DNA of 57,962 bases from Candidatus Nomurabacteria bacterium (GCA_943349675.1 CALQZN010000001.1:1-57962); one strand, 5' to 3'; counted from the stretch's first letter, positions 36,449-45,939 are shown. Made by a program: numbers and translations. Notes: a model not told the origin generated them from the letters alone.

Positions 36449-39400
36449 GCGCCTCTAAACTTGCCAGACCGGTTGTTTGCATAATTTCTGCGCGGTGTTT
36501 TTTTATTACCGCTATTTCTTCTTCACTCCCCACAAAAGTATAAGTTGGACGATCGGCAATAGTGAGCCCTTGGTCTTTGCGCCACCCTTGGATGTGGCGA
36601 ACGATATCGCGCACCATACCTTCTTCTTTCAACTCTGGCGTGATTGTTGTATCCAGCGCCACCTCTTCTGTAAGATTTGAGTCTTCCACCACTTCCTTTA
36701 CATTCAACTCCTCTGCAATCAACGTGTGTAGTGACGCCTCACGTGGAAGTTGCTTTACCGTAAGCGACGCAAGCGGTTGGCGGATTTTAACTCCCGCACG
36801 CTCGCGTAACTCCAAACCTTTGGAAGCGAGGTCACGCACTTGTTGCATGCCTTCAATCAGTGAGGTGTCTACATGCCCTGCAGTAGGCCAGTCACAGAGA
36901 TGGACGCTCTGTGCCCCGCTTTCTGTCTTTGTGCGCAAATACAAGTCCTCTGCAAAAAACGGCATGACGGGCGCAACAAGGTGTGCCGTGGTGTGCAACA
37001 CAAAACGTAGCGTTGAGAGTGCTTGCACTTTGTCATCGCCCTCGACTTTAAAACGGTCACGAGACCGACGCAGATACCACGTTGAGAGGTCATCAACAAA
37101 GCTATTGAGTGGCCGTGTTGCCACATCAAGCTCGTACGACTCAAAACCTTTTGTAGTATCCCTCACCAACTCAGCAAGGCGCGACAGTATCCATCGATCG
37201 AGCGGGTGCGAGGAAGAGGCGTGGGGCACCACCTCTGGCGAGGCATACAGGTCGTAAAAACTCCGCACGTTGTCGAGCCGCATCAATAATTTTTTTGAAA
37301 CTTCTTCAACTCCGCGGGCAGAAAAGCGCAAATCCTCACCCCGAATAACTGGTGTAGAGAGAAGATACTGACGCAGCGCGTCGGCACCAAAGGTGTCGAC
37401 CAACTCCATAGGGTCGGGATAATTTTTGAGTTTTTTACTCATCTTGCGACCGTCTTGCGCCAACACCAGTCCATTGGTAACCACTGCCTTGTACGAGCTT
37501 TTACCAAACAGTGCAGTACTCAGTACGATCATGGAGTAAAACCACCCGCGAGTCTGGTCGATACCTTCGGCAATAAAATCAGCTGGATATCCTTTTGGGG
37601 AAAAACCAAACAGTCGTTTGGGGTTAAACGTATCGCGTACAAAAGGATAGTGGTTTGACGCAAAAGGCATAGAGCCCGACTCAAACCAGCAGTCAAACAC
37701 GTCAGGTACGCGCTTCCACTCGCCCCGGAGCGAGTCCCCCATAAGTACATCGTCGATGTATGGGCGATGCAGGTCAAGCTCATAGTTTTCGTTATGGGGA
37801 AACGGGACAAAAGGGAGCTCTGCTACCTGAGCATTGTCGAGCATTAAAGCCCGCGTAAAGCCTGTGGTAGGCTGCCTCCCAACAACTTGTTGCAACGCCC
37901 AAAGAGTCCCACCGTGCGAAACTATAAGTATGTTTTTACCACTATACCTGCGTTCAACCTCAAAAATAAACTCACCTACAGCACGGCAGAGGTCGGGCGT
38001 CACATGAGCAACCTCCCCCAAACGGGTGTCCACCATAACAGCAGCATCTGGAAGGCCGAGTTTTTGTGCCAACAGACGCGCTGTTTCTTTGGTGCGCAAA
38101 AAAGGCGACGTAACGATCATGTCTATTTTTTTTGATGCAAGCGTTCGCGCAGAAGCCAATACTTGAGCCTTACCTTTTTGCGTCAAGTTGTTATGCGGGT
38201 CGCCTTGTACATCTTCTACATCGTCAACATTTGACTGCGCTTCCCCGTGTCGCATCACAAAGTAGCTATTACCCGACCGACGCACCATACCGAGCAACTC
38301 TTCAACAGAGCCCACCACTTTAATTTCTTTTGTCTTGCTATGTCGCCATGCGGGGATGGGCGCACCCCAATAGCGGCTGCGTGATATCGCCCAGTCAGGA
38401 GCATTTTGCAGCAAGTTTGCAAAACGGCCCGGACCCACATGTTCGGGCACCCAGCGCACCTTAGCGTTTTCTTTAATAAGTTTGCTTTTTATTGCTGATA
38501 CTTTTACAAACCACGAATTTGCTGCCCAATTAAGGAGCGGGGTGTCGCAGCGCCAACAATGCGGGTAGGAATGGGTAATTTTTTCTTGTTTATATAAGAG
38601 CCCACGTTGCTGTAGATGCTCCGCAATTTTTACGTCGGTCTCCATGTGGCGACCCTTAGGCTTCACCGGCATATGGGCAAAGTCAGCAACAGTTGCAATA
38701 AATTTACCGTCATCCGTTACGTGATGGATAAGGGGTATCTTCTCCTTCTGCGCAAGTTCCAAATCCTCGGCGCCATACGCAGGCGAAAGATGGACAATAC
38801 CTGTACCGTCCTCCAGCGTCACATACGGCGCTGCGTACACGCGCCACGCATGCGTCTTATGTTTGTGCACCTGGTCGGCAAAATAATTAAACGGAGGGGT
38901 GTAGTACTTCCCCACCAAGTCTTTGCCTAAAATCTCTCCATATATTTTGGCGTCTGCGCCCAACACTTTTTCTGCCAATTCTTTAGCAACCACCACAAAC
39001 CCGTCATCTGTACGGACTTTAACGTACATGGCTTGGGCGCTCACTGCCGCCGCAGTGTTGCCCGGCAGAGTCCACGGCGTTGTGGTCCATATAAGCAACG
39101 AGGTTTCAGGCTCGTCGACAAGCGGCAATTTTACTGTCACGGCGATATCTTCGATATCTTGGTAGCCTTGCGCTACTTCGAAGTTTGACAGCGTAGTGCC
39201 ACAACGTGGACACAGATGCATCGCCTTAAAACCTTCGTACAAAAGTTTTTTACTGTACAACTTTTTAAAAGCCCACCACACGCTTTCGGTGTAGGAGGCA
39301 TCCATGGTTTTGTAGTCATGCTCCATGTCGGCCCAGCGACCGATACGTGGGATAATCCGACGCCACTCATCTGCATAGCGCAGCACGGCGCCCTGCGCTG

Positions 39401-39791
39401 CTGCATTAAACTTCTCTACCCCAAACTGCTCAATATCGCGTTTTGTTTTAAAGCCAAGCTCCTGCTCTATCTGATTCTCAAGTGGTAAGCCGTGGCAGTC
39501 CCACCCCCATTGACGCAAAACCCGATACCCTTGCATCGTGCGATAGCGAGGTATCGCGTCTTTAAGTGCGCTTTGTAAAATGTGGCCAAAGTGTGGAAGC
39601 CCTGTTGCAAACGGCGGCCCGTCGTAAAAAACATACTCGCCTTTGGGGGCAGGCTTTTCGAGCGATTTTTTAAAAATACCTTCCTTGTTCCAAAAATCGA
39701 GCACGGCCTCTTCGCGCTCGGCTAGCGGCCCCTTTTTTGACTTTTCAGGCTCGTGGTGCGCCTCTTCCCCTTCCTGGGCTTTTGAATCCAT
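36441..39791 (-). CDS. ileS: Isoleucyl-tRNA synthetase with inserted histidine phosphatase
   Basis: The 1116-residue class I enzyme has the HIGH-type PHFGH (residues 66-70), an editing domain, the WAISRSRYWGAPIP block, KMSKK (783-787) and an anticodon-binding end. Between EIKVVGSVEELLG (about 500) and HNENYELDLHRPYIDD (about 675) lies a complete histidine-phosphatase domain: FVMRHGEAQSN (His514), TSPFLRTKET (Arg566), LGEV (Glu593) and IVSHGGTL (His626). All four catalytic residues are present, so the insert may be active. Normal IleRS has only a short linker there. It is the first gene before recO; a TGC-TATATT element lies 9 bases before ATG 39791. Confidence 0.93.
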   Translation of the reverse strand: MDSKAQEGEEAHHEPEKSKKGPLAEREEAVLDFWNKEGIFKKSLEKPAPKGEYVFYDGPPFATGLPHFGHILQSALKDAIPRYRTMQGYRVLRQWGWDCHGLPLENQIEQELGFKTKRDIEQFGVEKFNAAAQGAVLRYADEWRRIIPRIGRWADMEHDYKTMDASYTESVWWAFKKLYSKKLLYEGFKAMHLCPRCGTTLSNFEVAQGYQDIEDIAVTVKLPLVDEPETSLLIWTTTPWTLPGNTAAAVSAQAMYVKVRTDDGFVVVAKELAEKVLGADAKIYGEILGKDLVGKYYTPPFNYFADQVHKHKTHAWRVYAAPYVTLEDGTGIVHLSPAYGAEDLELAQKEKIPLIHHVTDDGKFIATVADFAHMPVKPKGRHMETDVKIAEHLQQRGLLYKQEKITHSYPHCWRCDTPLLNWAANSWFVKVSAIKSKLIKENAKVRWVPEHVGPGRFANLLQNAPDWAISRSRYWGAPIPAWRHSKTKEIKVVGSVEELLGMVRRSGNSYFVMRHGEAQSNVDDVEDVQGDPHNNLTQKGKAQVLASARTLASKKIDMIVTSPFLRTKETARLLAQKLGLPDAAVMVDTRLGEVAHVTPDLCRAVGEFIFEVERRYSGKNILIVSHGGTLWALQQVVGRQPTTGFTRALMLDNAQVAELPFVPFPHNENYELDLHRPYIDDVLMGDSLRGEWKRVPDVFDCWFESGSMPFASNHYPFVRDTFNPKRLFGFSPKGYPADFIAEGIDQTRGWFYSMIVLSTALFGKSSYKAVVTNGLVLAQDGRKMSKKLKNYPDPMELVDTFGADALRQYLLSTPVIRGEDLRFSARGVEEVSKKLLMRLDNVRSFYDLYASPEVVPHASSSHPLDRWILSRLAELVRDTTKGFESYELDVATRPLNSFVDDLSTWYLRRSRDRFKVEGDDKVQALSTLRFVLHTTAHLVAPVMPFFAEDLYLRTKTESGAQSVHLCDWPTAGHVDTSLIEGMQQVRDLASKGLELRERAGVKIRQPLASLTVKQLPREASLHTLIAEELNVKEVVEDSNLTEEVALDTTITPELKEEGMVRDIVRHIQGWRKDQGLTIADRPTYTFVGSEEEIAVIKKHRAEIMQTTGLASLEAHA

Positions 39792-39800
39792 ATATAAGAG

Positions 39801-39858
39801 AATATAGCACCGTTAAAGGTTTTTTCCCATTAGCTTCTCTCTGAAGAGAAAAGGTGCT
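39801..39858 (-). promoter_or_regulatory. ileS promoter with upstream hairpin
   Basis: TATATT (39801-39806, minus, preceded by TGC) is the probable -10 of ileS. TAGCACC and GGTGCTA (39804-39810 and 39852-39858) form an inverted repeat with an inner hairpin (CTTCTCT/AGAGAAAAG). If transcribed from farther upstream the RNA could fold; it does not match the T-box consensus. Confidence 0.4.
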
Positions 39859-39893
39859 ACTTTGTAAAAAGGTCAACCAAAAAGGCATACGCG

Positions 39894-40091
39894 ATGCACA
39901 TCTGCTCAAGAAATCCGGGACTTACGGTCGCCGAGTGCGGTCGGTGTGGCGACGAACCCTGCGCCGCGCAATTTGCAGCAAACCAAGACCAACAAGCCAG
40001 ATCATGGTCGGAAAGCTTGGCAACCCGGGCGGAAAAGGCTGCACTTGATGCCAAGATCGTTACTAACCCTCGAGGTACTCATATCTTGTAA
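39894..40091 (+). CDS. Small Cys-containing protein, unknown
   Basis: The 65-residue product reads MHICSRNPGLTVAECGRCGDEP, then a polar, Gln/Asp/Ala-rich helical part (QFAANQDQQARSW, LATRAEKAALDAKIV). Four Cys residues (CGRCGDEPC) could bind a metal. It is on the opposite strand to its neighbours ileS and argS, and a terminator that works only on the plus strand follows at 40124-40157, which argues for a real plus-strand transcript. No good promoter was found. A minus-strand frame of 65 codons covers the same DNA and cannot be excluded. Confidence 0.4.
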   Translation: MHICSRNPGLTVAECGRCGDEPCAAQFAANQDQQARSWSESLATRAEKAALDAKIVTNPRGTHIL

Positions 40092-40123
40092 AATCTAGGG
40101 ACTAAACAAAAGCAGTAGCCCTA

Positions 40124-40157
40124 AAACAGATAGCATCACGCTATCTGTTTATTTTTT
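40124..40157 (+). terminator. Terminator on the plus strand
   Basis: AAACAGATAGC and GCTATCTGTTT pair over ATCAC, followed by ATTTTTT on the plus strand only. It serves a plus-strand transcript from 39.9 kb rather than argS, whose stop is at 40170. Confidence 0.8.
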
Positions 40158-40169
40158 AACCTTCGCCTA

Positions 40170-41825
40170 CTACATTTCTTTTGGCACGGGGATACCAAGC
40201 AGCTTTAGCCCTTTACCAAGAGTTTGTTCAACCGCCTCTGCAAGCAAAAGCGCATACGACGGATAGTCACCATCTATCACTCGCACGTTTGCGTACCAAG
40301 AATTAAAAGCCGCTGCGAGCTCGGTCATATACGTCGTGACATAGTGCGGCTCAAGCTCGCGTGCAGCACGCTCTGCAACCGCAGGGTAGTGTATGAGCAG
40401 ACGGTCAAGCGTGAGCGCCTTCAAAAATTCTTCAATATCTTGCACACTCTCTACTGCATCATGTACGCCAGCTGCGCGTGCTTTTTTTATTAAAGATGCT
40501 GCACGAGTGTGGGCATATTGCAGGTATGGCCCTGAGTCACCTTCCAAAGAAAGAGATTTTTCTGGGTCAAAGACAATATCTTTGCCACTCCCCTGTTTAA
40601 GTACTGCATATTTGATTGCCCCAACAGAAACTTGCTCTGCAACAGTGTCTGCATCCTGCAGATCTCTCCCTTGCATTTTTTCCTTCGCCGCGTCTTTCAA
40701 ATCCATCAACAGTGACTCGCCGGTAATGACGTTCCCTTTGCGTGACGACATCTTGCCAGTAGTAAGCTTTAGAAAGCCGTGAAATCGTGCGAGCATTTTG
40801 CCATCCAGGTCAGGGAATATTAATTCTGCTGCCTTGCGGACCACTTTAAAGTATTCACTTATTTCGTTTGCCGTAATGGTTAGGGAGAGATCGAAACTTC
40901 CTTTTTCTTTTTTAGCGTTTACGAGCCCAAGCTCTTTTGCTTCGTAGGTTGGGAGGCCTTTACTGTTTACGAACACTCGGGTATGCAGACCGTAGTTTTC
41001 TCCCTTAAATACCACAGCTCCTTCACTTTCTTCAAACACCTCTGGATGAGCACGCACTATTGCCAAACCCTTTGGGCCAGTTTCGCTCTCAAAGAAGTAA
41101 TGTGCAAACGTAGTACCAAGTATTTTGTACACTTCTTCAAAATGTGCGAGAGATTCGGCCCGGCCACTTTCGTACAAGGCCACCACCGCGGGGTCAGTTT
41201 TTTCGTAAATTGTTTTGTTTAACTCATCAATTTCTTCTTTGTGTGTCTCATATTGGTTTGACCCATATACATACGCTTCTCCCCACGATGCGTCCGGCTG
41301 TTGTTGCTTACCCCATATTGCCTTAGCCACATGCACACCAAGGTCACCTTGATAGTTAGCGCGACTCACCTGAGCCCCCGACGATTCAAATAGTCGAGCA
41401 ATCGACTCGCCGATTGTATTGCTCATTAGGTGTCCAATATGGAATTCTTTAAACGGGTTTGGGTCCGTATACTCGACCATTACCGTTTTATTTTTATACA
41501 AATTATTCTGCCCCCACACCTCGTCTGTGGCAGCTTTTTGCACTTCTTTTAAAATGGCCTGGCGCGACAAACGGAAGTTAATAAATCCAGGACCTGCAAT
41601 TTCTATTTTTTGCACCCCTTCAATTTTTCCTTCTAGGGCGCCAACTAGCGCGTCCGCCACCTCACGCGGATTTTTACCCAGGTGTTTTGCCGCAGCGAGC
41701 GCTGCGTTGGTTGCATAGTCGCCGTGAGCAAAGTCTCCTGGCCTATCTACTACAAAGGGGACATCCGGCGCTCCAAGCGCCGCCAAAGCCTTTTGTATTC
41801 CTTTCTGTATCTCCTCTTGGTCCAT
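40170..41825 (-). CDS. argS: Arginyl-tRNA synthetase
   Basis: The 551-residue class I enzyme has the Add-1 domain (FAHGDYATNAALAAAKHLGKNPREVA, PGFINFRLS), the HIGH motif (FKEFHIGHLMSNTIGESIARL), and the C-terminal anticodon part (LQYAHTRAASLIKKARAAG, VVAERAA-like AVAERAARELEPHYVTTYMTELAAAFNSWY). The TTGKMSSRKGNVI block holds a KMSK-type motif (KMSS). ATG 41825 is fixed by TGG-TACTGT 7 bases upstream. It charges tRNA-Arg; tRNA-Arg(UCU) is at 56818. Confidence 0.95.
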   Translation of the reverse strand: MDQEEIQKGIQKALAALGAPDVPFVVDRPGDFAHGDYATNAALAAAKHLGKNPREVADALVGALEGKIEGVQKIEIAGPGFINFRLSRQAILKEVQKAATDEVWGQNNLYKNKTVMVEYTDPNPFKEFHIGHLMSNTIGESIARLFESSGAQVSRANYQGDLGVHVAKAIWGKQQQPDASWGEAYVYGSNQYETHKEEIDELNKTIYEKTDPAVVALYESGRAESLAHFEEVYKILGTTFAHYFFESETGPKGLAIVRAHPEVFEESEGAVVFKGENYGLHTRVFVNSKGLPTYEAKELGLVNAKKEKGSFDLSLTITANEISEYFKVVRKAAELIFPDLDGKMLARFHGFLKLTTGKMSSRKGNVITGESLLMDLKDAAKEKMQGRDLQDADTVAEQVSVGAIKYAVLKQGSGKDIVFDPEKSLSLEGDSGPYLQYAHTRAASLIKKARAAGVHDAVESVQDIEEFLKALTLDRLLIHYPAVAERAARELEPHYVTTYMTELAAAFNSWYANVRVIDGDYPSYALLLAEAVEQTLGKGLKLLGIPVPKEM

Positions 41826-41842
41826 ACGCACTACAGTACCAG

Positions 41843-42946
41843 CTAAAGGGTAGTTGTGGAAAGTGCGGGCAATGTCGCTGCCTCGACCACATCAAACGTG
41901 ATGCGGCCGATGAGTTGCCCACGAGTTGTTTCCACATTGCAGCGCCACTTCCCTGCAGCCAAACCCGCCTTGTTACTCCAACCACGATAGCCATTTTCGC
42001 GCCCACCGTTTATAGGAAAAGATACGACCGACCGTGACTGCCATTCTTTTGTAGCTGCGTCGTACTGCTCCCACCGATGCACCACCGACGCCGAGAGCGC
42101 ACTCGGCGCATACACTGCGCTAAAACAATACGCCTGCTGCCCCGGCACAGAGGTATACACCCCTGCAGTATTGCGCCAAAATACATACCACGCTGGAGCT
42201 TCGTAGGTTGCAGCGTAGGTAGCCCCTTGGCGCACCAAAGTGTGATACACACCTATATCTTTAAGCCCCAAAGGCACCGGAGGAATAACGTTTAAAAAAT
42301 ACAAACCATTAAATATAAAAAATATTACCCCCACCCACGCAGACACTTCCCACATACGACGCTCTTGTTTGCGCTTAAATACAAATATAAAAATCACAGC
42401 AAGAAAAACTCCAATGACTATCAAACTTACAACGCCACTAATCAAAAACGCTTGCGCCCCTATTGCGTGCAGCACAAACGTCGGCAACGCTATGGTCAAA
42501 TATGTTAGTACTAAAAAATAATACACCGCAACATTAAACTGCAATTGCGCGTAGCGGTTTTTTAAAAACTCATTACCAAAAATAAAAGCAACGAGCAGGC
42601 CTATAAACAACGCGCTACCCGCAAACGTGCCGCTTTTGCCGTACAAGACAAGTAGGTTACTCGCCAGACCTCCAAAACAGAACTGCAAAATAAATACCAG
42701 CACCAACGGTTCGGTACGATTTTCGCGGTCCATTTGTGCGCGCGAGCGTATGTTGAGTAACACAATAATTACTGCCGCCACAAACAAGTACCCAAGCAAG
42801 AGTAAGTTGTCGCCAACATTCTCTGGAGAGTTGACGAGAATAAGGTCAAAGGCAAACCCGCCAAACACGGCACCGAGGCTAATATGCCGCTCGTAGCGTT
42901 GCCAAAAAGACACTGCCTTGCTAGAGATTTTTTTAAAGACTCTCAC
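41843..42946 (-). CDS. DUF2914 membrane protein
   Basis: The 367-residue protein has about eight N-terminal membrane helices (to residue 235) and a soluble C-terminal domain of the DUF2914 type: YVFWRNTAGVYTSVPG, then VVHRWEQYDAATKEWQSRSVV, FPINGGRENGYRGWSNKAGL and GKWRCNVETTRGQLIGRITFDV. The domain is widespread in bacteria and its role is unknown; it is predicted to be outside the cytoplasm. The start is GTG 42946, fixed by TGG-TAAAGT 6 bases upstream. It is followed 17 bases on by argS. Confidence 0.8.
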   Translation of the reverse strand: MRVFKKISSKAVSFWQRYERHISLGAVFGGFAFDLILVNSPENVGDNLLLLGYLFVAAVIIVLLNIRSRAQMDRENRTEPLVLVFILQFCFGGLASNLLVLYGKSGTFAGSALFIGLLVAFIFGNEFLKNRYAQLQFNVAVYYFLVLTYLTIALPTFVLHAIGAQAFLISGVVSLIVIGVFLAVIFIFVFKRKQERRMWEVSAWVGVIFFIFNGLYFLNVIPPVPLGLKDIGVYHTLVRQGATYAATYEAPAWYVFWRNTAGVYTSVPGQQAYCFSAVYAPSALSASVVHRWEQYDAATKEWQSRSVVSFPINGGRENGYRGWSNKAGLAAGKWRCNVETTRGQLIGRITFDVVEAATLPALSTTTL

Positions 42947-42977
42947 TCCTTTACTTTACCACCCCAGCCCCAAGAGG

Positions 42978-44243
42978 TTAGACAAAAGACTCAGGGACAG
43001 GAAACGCTTTGCAGAGCTCTTTTATTTCGCTATGGATGCTTTCGAGTTTGTTTTTGTCCGCACGTTGCTCAAGTGCGTCCACCATAAGCTCTGCCACCCT
43101 TGCACTCTGTACTTCTTTAAACCCACGCGTCGTAATGGCTGGTGTCCCAAAGCGGATGCCAGAGGGGTCCATAGGCTTACGAGTATCGTCCGCTATCATG
43201 TTTTTGTTAAGGGTGATGCCTACAGAGTCCAGAAGTGTCTCGGCCTCATGACCAGTGACTCCGAGAGATCCAAACACGTCTGCCAAAATAAGGTGGTTGG
43301 ATGTGCCACCCGTTATCATCCGCACACCCCGGGCACGCAGCACTTCTTCCATCGCTTTTGCATTTTTGAGTATCTGCGCTGCATAGGTTTTAAACGATGG
43401 ATGCAGCGCTTCTTCAAAAGCAACCGCCTTTGCGGCGATTGTGTTCATGATCGGCCCCCCTTGGAAGCCCGGGAACACGGATTTATCTATTTTTTTGGCA
43501 ATTTCCTCACTTTCGCGAGTTAAGATCATGCCGCCGCGCGGGCCACGCAGTGTCTTGTGCGTTGTCGTTAAAATTACATCAAACCCAAAGTCAAAAGGAT
43601 TTTTAACTGCCTTCCCTGCAATAAGTCCCGATATATGTCCCATATCGGCAATAACCAGCGCCCCTACCTCTTTGCCGATTGCTGCAAACTTTGCATAGTC
43701 GAGCTCGCGCGGATACGCAGAGAATCCGGCCATAATGACTTTTGGCCGCTCTTTTTTTGCTACTTCAAGCATCGCGTCGTAGTCTATCTCGCCTGTCTCG
43801 ACGTCCTTCATTTTGTAGCGAACGAAGTTAAATATTTTGGTGATGTAGGTAACCGGGTGACCATGGGTCAAGTGGCCACCGTGACTCAAGTCCATACCCA
43901 TTATGGTGTCGCCGGGCTCCAGAAGCGCAAAGTATGTTGCAACGTTTGCAGGCGCGCCGGCGTGCGGTTGCACGTTTGCAAACTGGCAATTAAAAAGTTT
44001 TTTCGCACGCTCAATTGCAAGAGTCTCTACAACATCTGTAAACTCCTGCCCGCCATAGTAGCGCCGCCCCGCATACCCTTCGGAATATTTATTGGTCAGC
44101 ACCGAGCCGTTTGCCTCGCGCACTGCACGGGAGACGTAGTTTTCGGACGGAATGAGCTCCAGCCCTTCTGCCTCGCGAATCTCCTCGCCCATAATCGCCT
44201 CGTACACCTCAGTGTCTTGTCTTTTGATTGCTTCGTATTGCAT
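42978..44243 (-). CDS. glyA: Serine hydroxymethyltransferase
   Basis: The 421-residue PLP enzyme has GLELIPSENYVSRAVREANGS, NKYSEGYAGRRYYGG, VQPHAGAPANVATYFALLEPGDTIMG-type blocks, and the PLP-lysine site TTTHKTLRGPRGGMIL (Lys in THKTLRG). It converts serine and tetrahydrofolate to glycine and methylene-tetrahydrofolate. This is the one-carbon donor for thymidylate synthase, encoded 1.7 kb away. ATG 44243 has no Shine-Dalgarno and no close -10. Confidence 0.97.
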   Translation of the reverse strand: MQYEAIKRQDTEVYEAIMGEEIREAEGLELIPSENYVSRAVREANGSVLTNKYSEGYAGRRYYGGQEFTDVVETLAIERAKKLFNCQFANVQPHAGAPANVATYFALLEPGDTIMGMDLSHGGHLTHGHPVTYITKIFNFVRYKMKDVETGEIDYDAMLEVAKKERPKVIMAGFSAYPRELDYAKFAAIGKEVGALVIADMGHISGLIAGKAVKNPFDFGFDVILTTTHKTLRGPRGGMILTRESEEIAKKIDKSVFPGFQGGPIMNTIAAKAVAFEEALHPSFKTYAAQILKNAKAMEEVLRARGVRMITGGTSNHLILADVFGSLGVTGHEAETLLDSVGITLNKNMIADDTRKPMDPSGIRFGTPAITTRGFKEVQSARVAELMVDALEQRADKNKLESIHSEIKELCKAFPVPESFV

Positions 44244-44304
44244 AGTAAAAATCGGTTAGGTAACTAAATATAGGGTACTATGTAAAACTTATATCATACA
44301 AATA

Positions 44305-44643
44305 TTATCGCGTATCCCCTTCACCTTTTGTAACCACTCCTCGCTTTGCGCGGTCTGTTAATTTTGCGATGTTTGCCTGCGCAACAACTTCCAAGGACAC
44401 ACCGCATGTTACTGCCAACTGAGAGAGATACCACAGTACATCCCCGAGCTCTAATGCTACCGCCGCGCGCTTTTCTTCTGTTAGTACACCTGCTTCGTTA
44501 TTGATTATTTTTTTAAGCTTATCAACAACCTCACCCGTCTCTCCAGACAAACCCATACTGAGCAACATAAGCTTGTACTCTTGTGTGTCTTTGGCGAAAG
44601 AAGCAAACTTCTCGGCCACTTGGTCATACTCAGCAAATTGCAT
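44305..44643 (-). CDS. MazG-like nucleotide pyrophosphohydrolase
   Basis: The 112-residue protein has the MazG four-helix metal sites: GETGEVVDKLKKIINNEAG and ALELGDVLWYLSQLAVTCGVSLE (ExxE and ExxD). Such enzymes hydrolyse NTPs or dNTPs to NMPs and help clear damaged nucleotides or supply dUMP-like substrates. It lies 9 bases after tmk in the same direction, so it is part of the nucleotide cluster. Substrate unknown. Confidence 0.88.
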   Translation of the reverse strand: MQFAEYDQVAEKFASFAKDTQEYKLMLLSMGLSGETGEVVDKLKKIINNEAGVLTEEKRAAVALELGDVLWYLSQLAVTCGVSLEVVAQANIAKLTDRAKRGVVTKGEGDTR

Positions 44644-44652
44644 AGATAGATA

Positions 44653-45354
44653 TTAACGTGGAAGGTGTGTGCGGACAATTGCCCAAATAAGTTCATGTAT
44701 ATCTTCTCGTGGTAAAATAGCGTTTTTATGAGAACAGGTGACTTTTTGCCAGGTATTGTGCGCCTTAACAAGCTTTAAGGCCCCTTCTTGGGCATTGAGT
44801 AGGTACCGAGCGTCGCTTTCTACCGTATCTTTGACCACACCCTTTCCTAAATACGTCTTTTTGTCTGTTGCACTTTTTTTAGATAACAACTGCAGTGACA
44901 TCTCCAGCGGCAAGTGGAGGCACAAAATAAGGTCAGGCCGCGGCAGCCCAAACACCCCATGTTCCATCTGGTCGAGCCAGGTTAAAAAAGTTTTCCGTGC
45001 TTTTGTATCGCGGATTTTGCCGCCTTGATGCATTTGGTTGGCACTGACGTAGCGGTCGAGCACCACTACCTTACCCTCGCGCAGCCACTTTTCTATTTTT
45101 GCCTTCGATTCAAACCTATCCGCTGCATAAAGCACCGACGCAATATGGGGGTCGAGTGCAACAAAGTTACCGTATTTGCCTGCCAAACATCCTCCCACCA
45201 ACTTGCCAAAAAAATTACTCTCATATTGTGGGAAGTCGAGTGTCGCCACTGGAATTTTCTCCTTCCGCAAGCGCTCCACAAGCAACTTGGTCTGTGTCGC
45301 CTTCCCCACCCCGTCGGAGCCATCAATAACAATTAGTTTTCCTTTGTGTTTCAT
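44653..45354 (-). CDS. tmk: Thymidylate kinase
   Basis: The 233-residue P-loop kinase has IDGSDGVGKATQTKLLVERL, a DRY-type motif in VVLDRYVSANQMHQGGKI, and PDLILCLHLPLEMSLQLL. It phosphorylates dTMP to dTDP. ATG 45354 gives the conserved start MKHKGKLIVIDG; ATG upstream at 45390 would overlap the deaminase gene. The gene is 16 bases after the dCMP deaminase stop. The lid (KKSATDKKTYLGKG) is unusual in its Lys content. Confidence 0.92.
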   Translation of the reverse strand: MKHKGKLIVIDGSDGVGKATQTKLLVERLRKEKIPVATLDFPQYESNFFGKLVGGCLAGKYGNFVALDPHIASVLYAADRFESKAKIEKWLREGKVVVLDRYVSANQMHQGGKIRDTKARKTFLTWLDQMEHGVFGLPRPDLILCLHLPLEMSLQLLSKKSATDKKTYLGKGVVKDTVESDARYLLNAQEGALKLVKAHNTWQKVTCSHKNAILPREDIHELIWAIVRTHLPR

Positions 45355-45370
45355 AAAAAATACCGGCAGC

Positions 45371-45859
45371 TTACTCAAACTGTCGGCCAATCACGTTTTT
45401 TGGATTATCTTTATTAAACAACACTTCGCTCCCTTGCATAAGATACACATTTGCAATACCTGCGGTGATAATTGCATCCCAACAAGACTCGCAGGCCCAC
45501 CAATGCCCCCACGAATAGAGGCTTGCGCCCATAAGTTTATGTCCTTGAGCTAACGCATGTTGAATAGCCTTTCGCTCGCTATGGTTCTTTGGATGACACC
45601 CTTCACAGAGGTCATACCGCGTCCCACTTGGCACGCCCTGTAGAACCCTCTCACATACATTTGTTTTGTGATAGTCGCTACCGTTGGCACCGCGTCCCAC
45701 TATCGCACCATCCAGCACTACAACCGACCCAACCGGTACAGTTGTGTCGAGAGACTCCTCACGCGCGCACATTTTTGCTGCCACAATGTAAGAGTGTTCA
45801 GCGGGTACGTAGAGTATATGGCGATTTGTAGGAATATACGGATAGATAATAGTATTCAT
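45371..45859 (-). CDS. Deoxycytidylate (dCMP) deaminase family
   Basis: The 162-residue zinc enzyme has the deaminase sites: NHSERKAIQHAL (the H[AS]E type motif) and WACESCWDAII (the CxxC type motif), preceded by PVGSVVVLDGAIVGRGANG. It probably converts dCMP to dUMP, the substrate of ThyA, encoded divergently at 45946. Unlike most genes here it has a Shine-Dalgarno: AAGGAGG ends 5 bases before the ATG, and TGG-TATAAA lies just upstream. A cytidine or tRNA deaminase is less likely. Confidence 0.85.
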   Translation of the reverse strand: MNTIIYPYIPTNRHILYVPAEHSYIVAAKMCAREESLDTTVPVGSVVVLDGAIVGRGANGSDYHKTNVCERVLQGVPSGTRYDLCEGCHPKNHSERKAIQHALAQGHKLMGASLYSWGHWWACESCWDAIITAGIANVYLMQGSEVLFNKDNPKNVIGRQFE

Positions 45860-45910
45860 AGCGTCCTCCTTTCCTTGGCATTTATACCATACGGGATGGA
45901 AAGCTCCAGC

Positions 45911-45939
45911 TTGTAGCTACCCCTCGCTACCTCTATAAT
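45911..45939 (+). promoter_or_regulatory. thyA promoter, leaderless
   Basis: TTGTAG (45911-45916), 17 bases, TATAAT (45934-45939), 6 bases, then ATG 45946. The start point would be at the ATG. It drives thyA-dcd-folA. Confidence 0.7.

Noticed and set aside
36562..37257. 231-codon frame antisense to ileS
   Set aside because: It overlaps the anticodon-binding end of IleRS and shows no family features.
39804..39858. T-box riboswitch before ileS
   Set aside because: The conserved T-box sequence and the specifier loop are missing; it is more likely a promoter-proximal hairpin.
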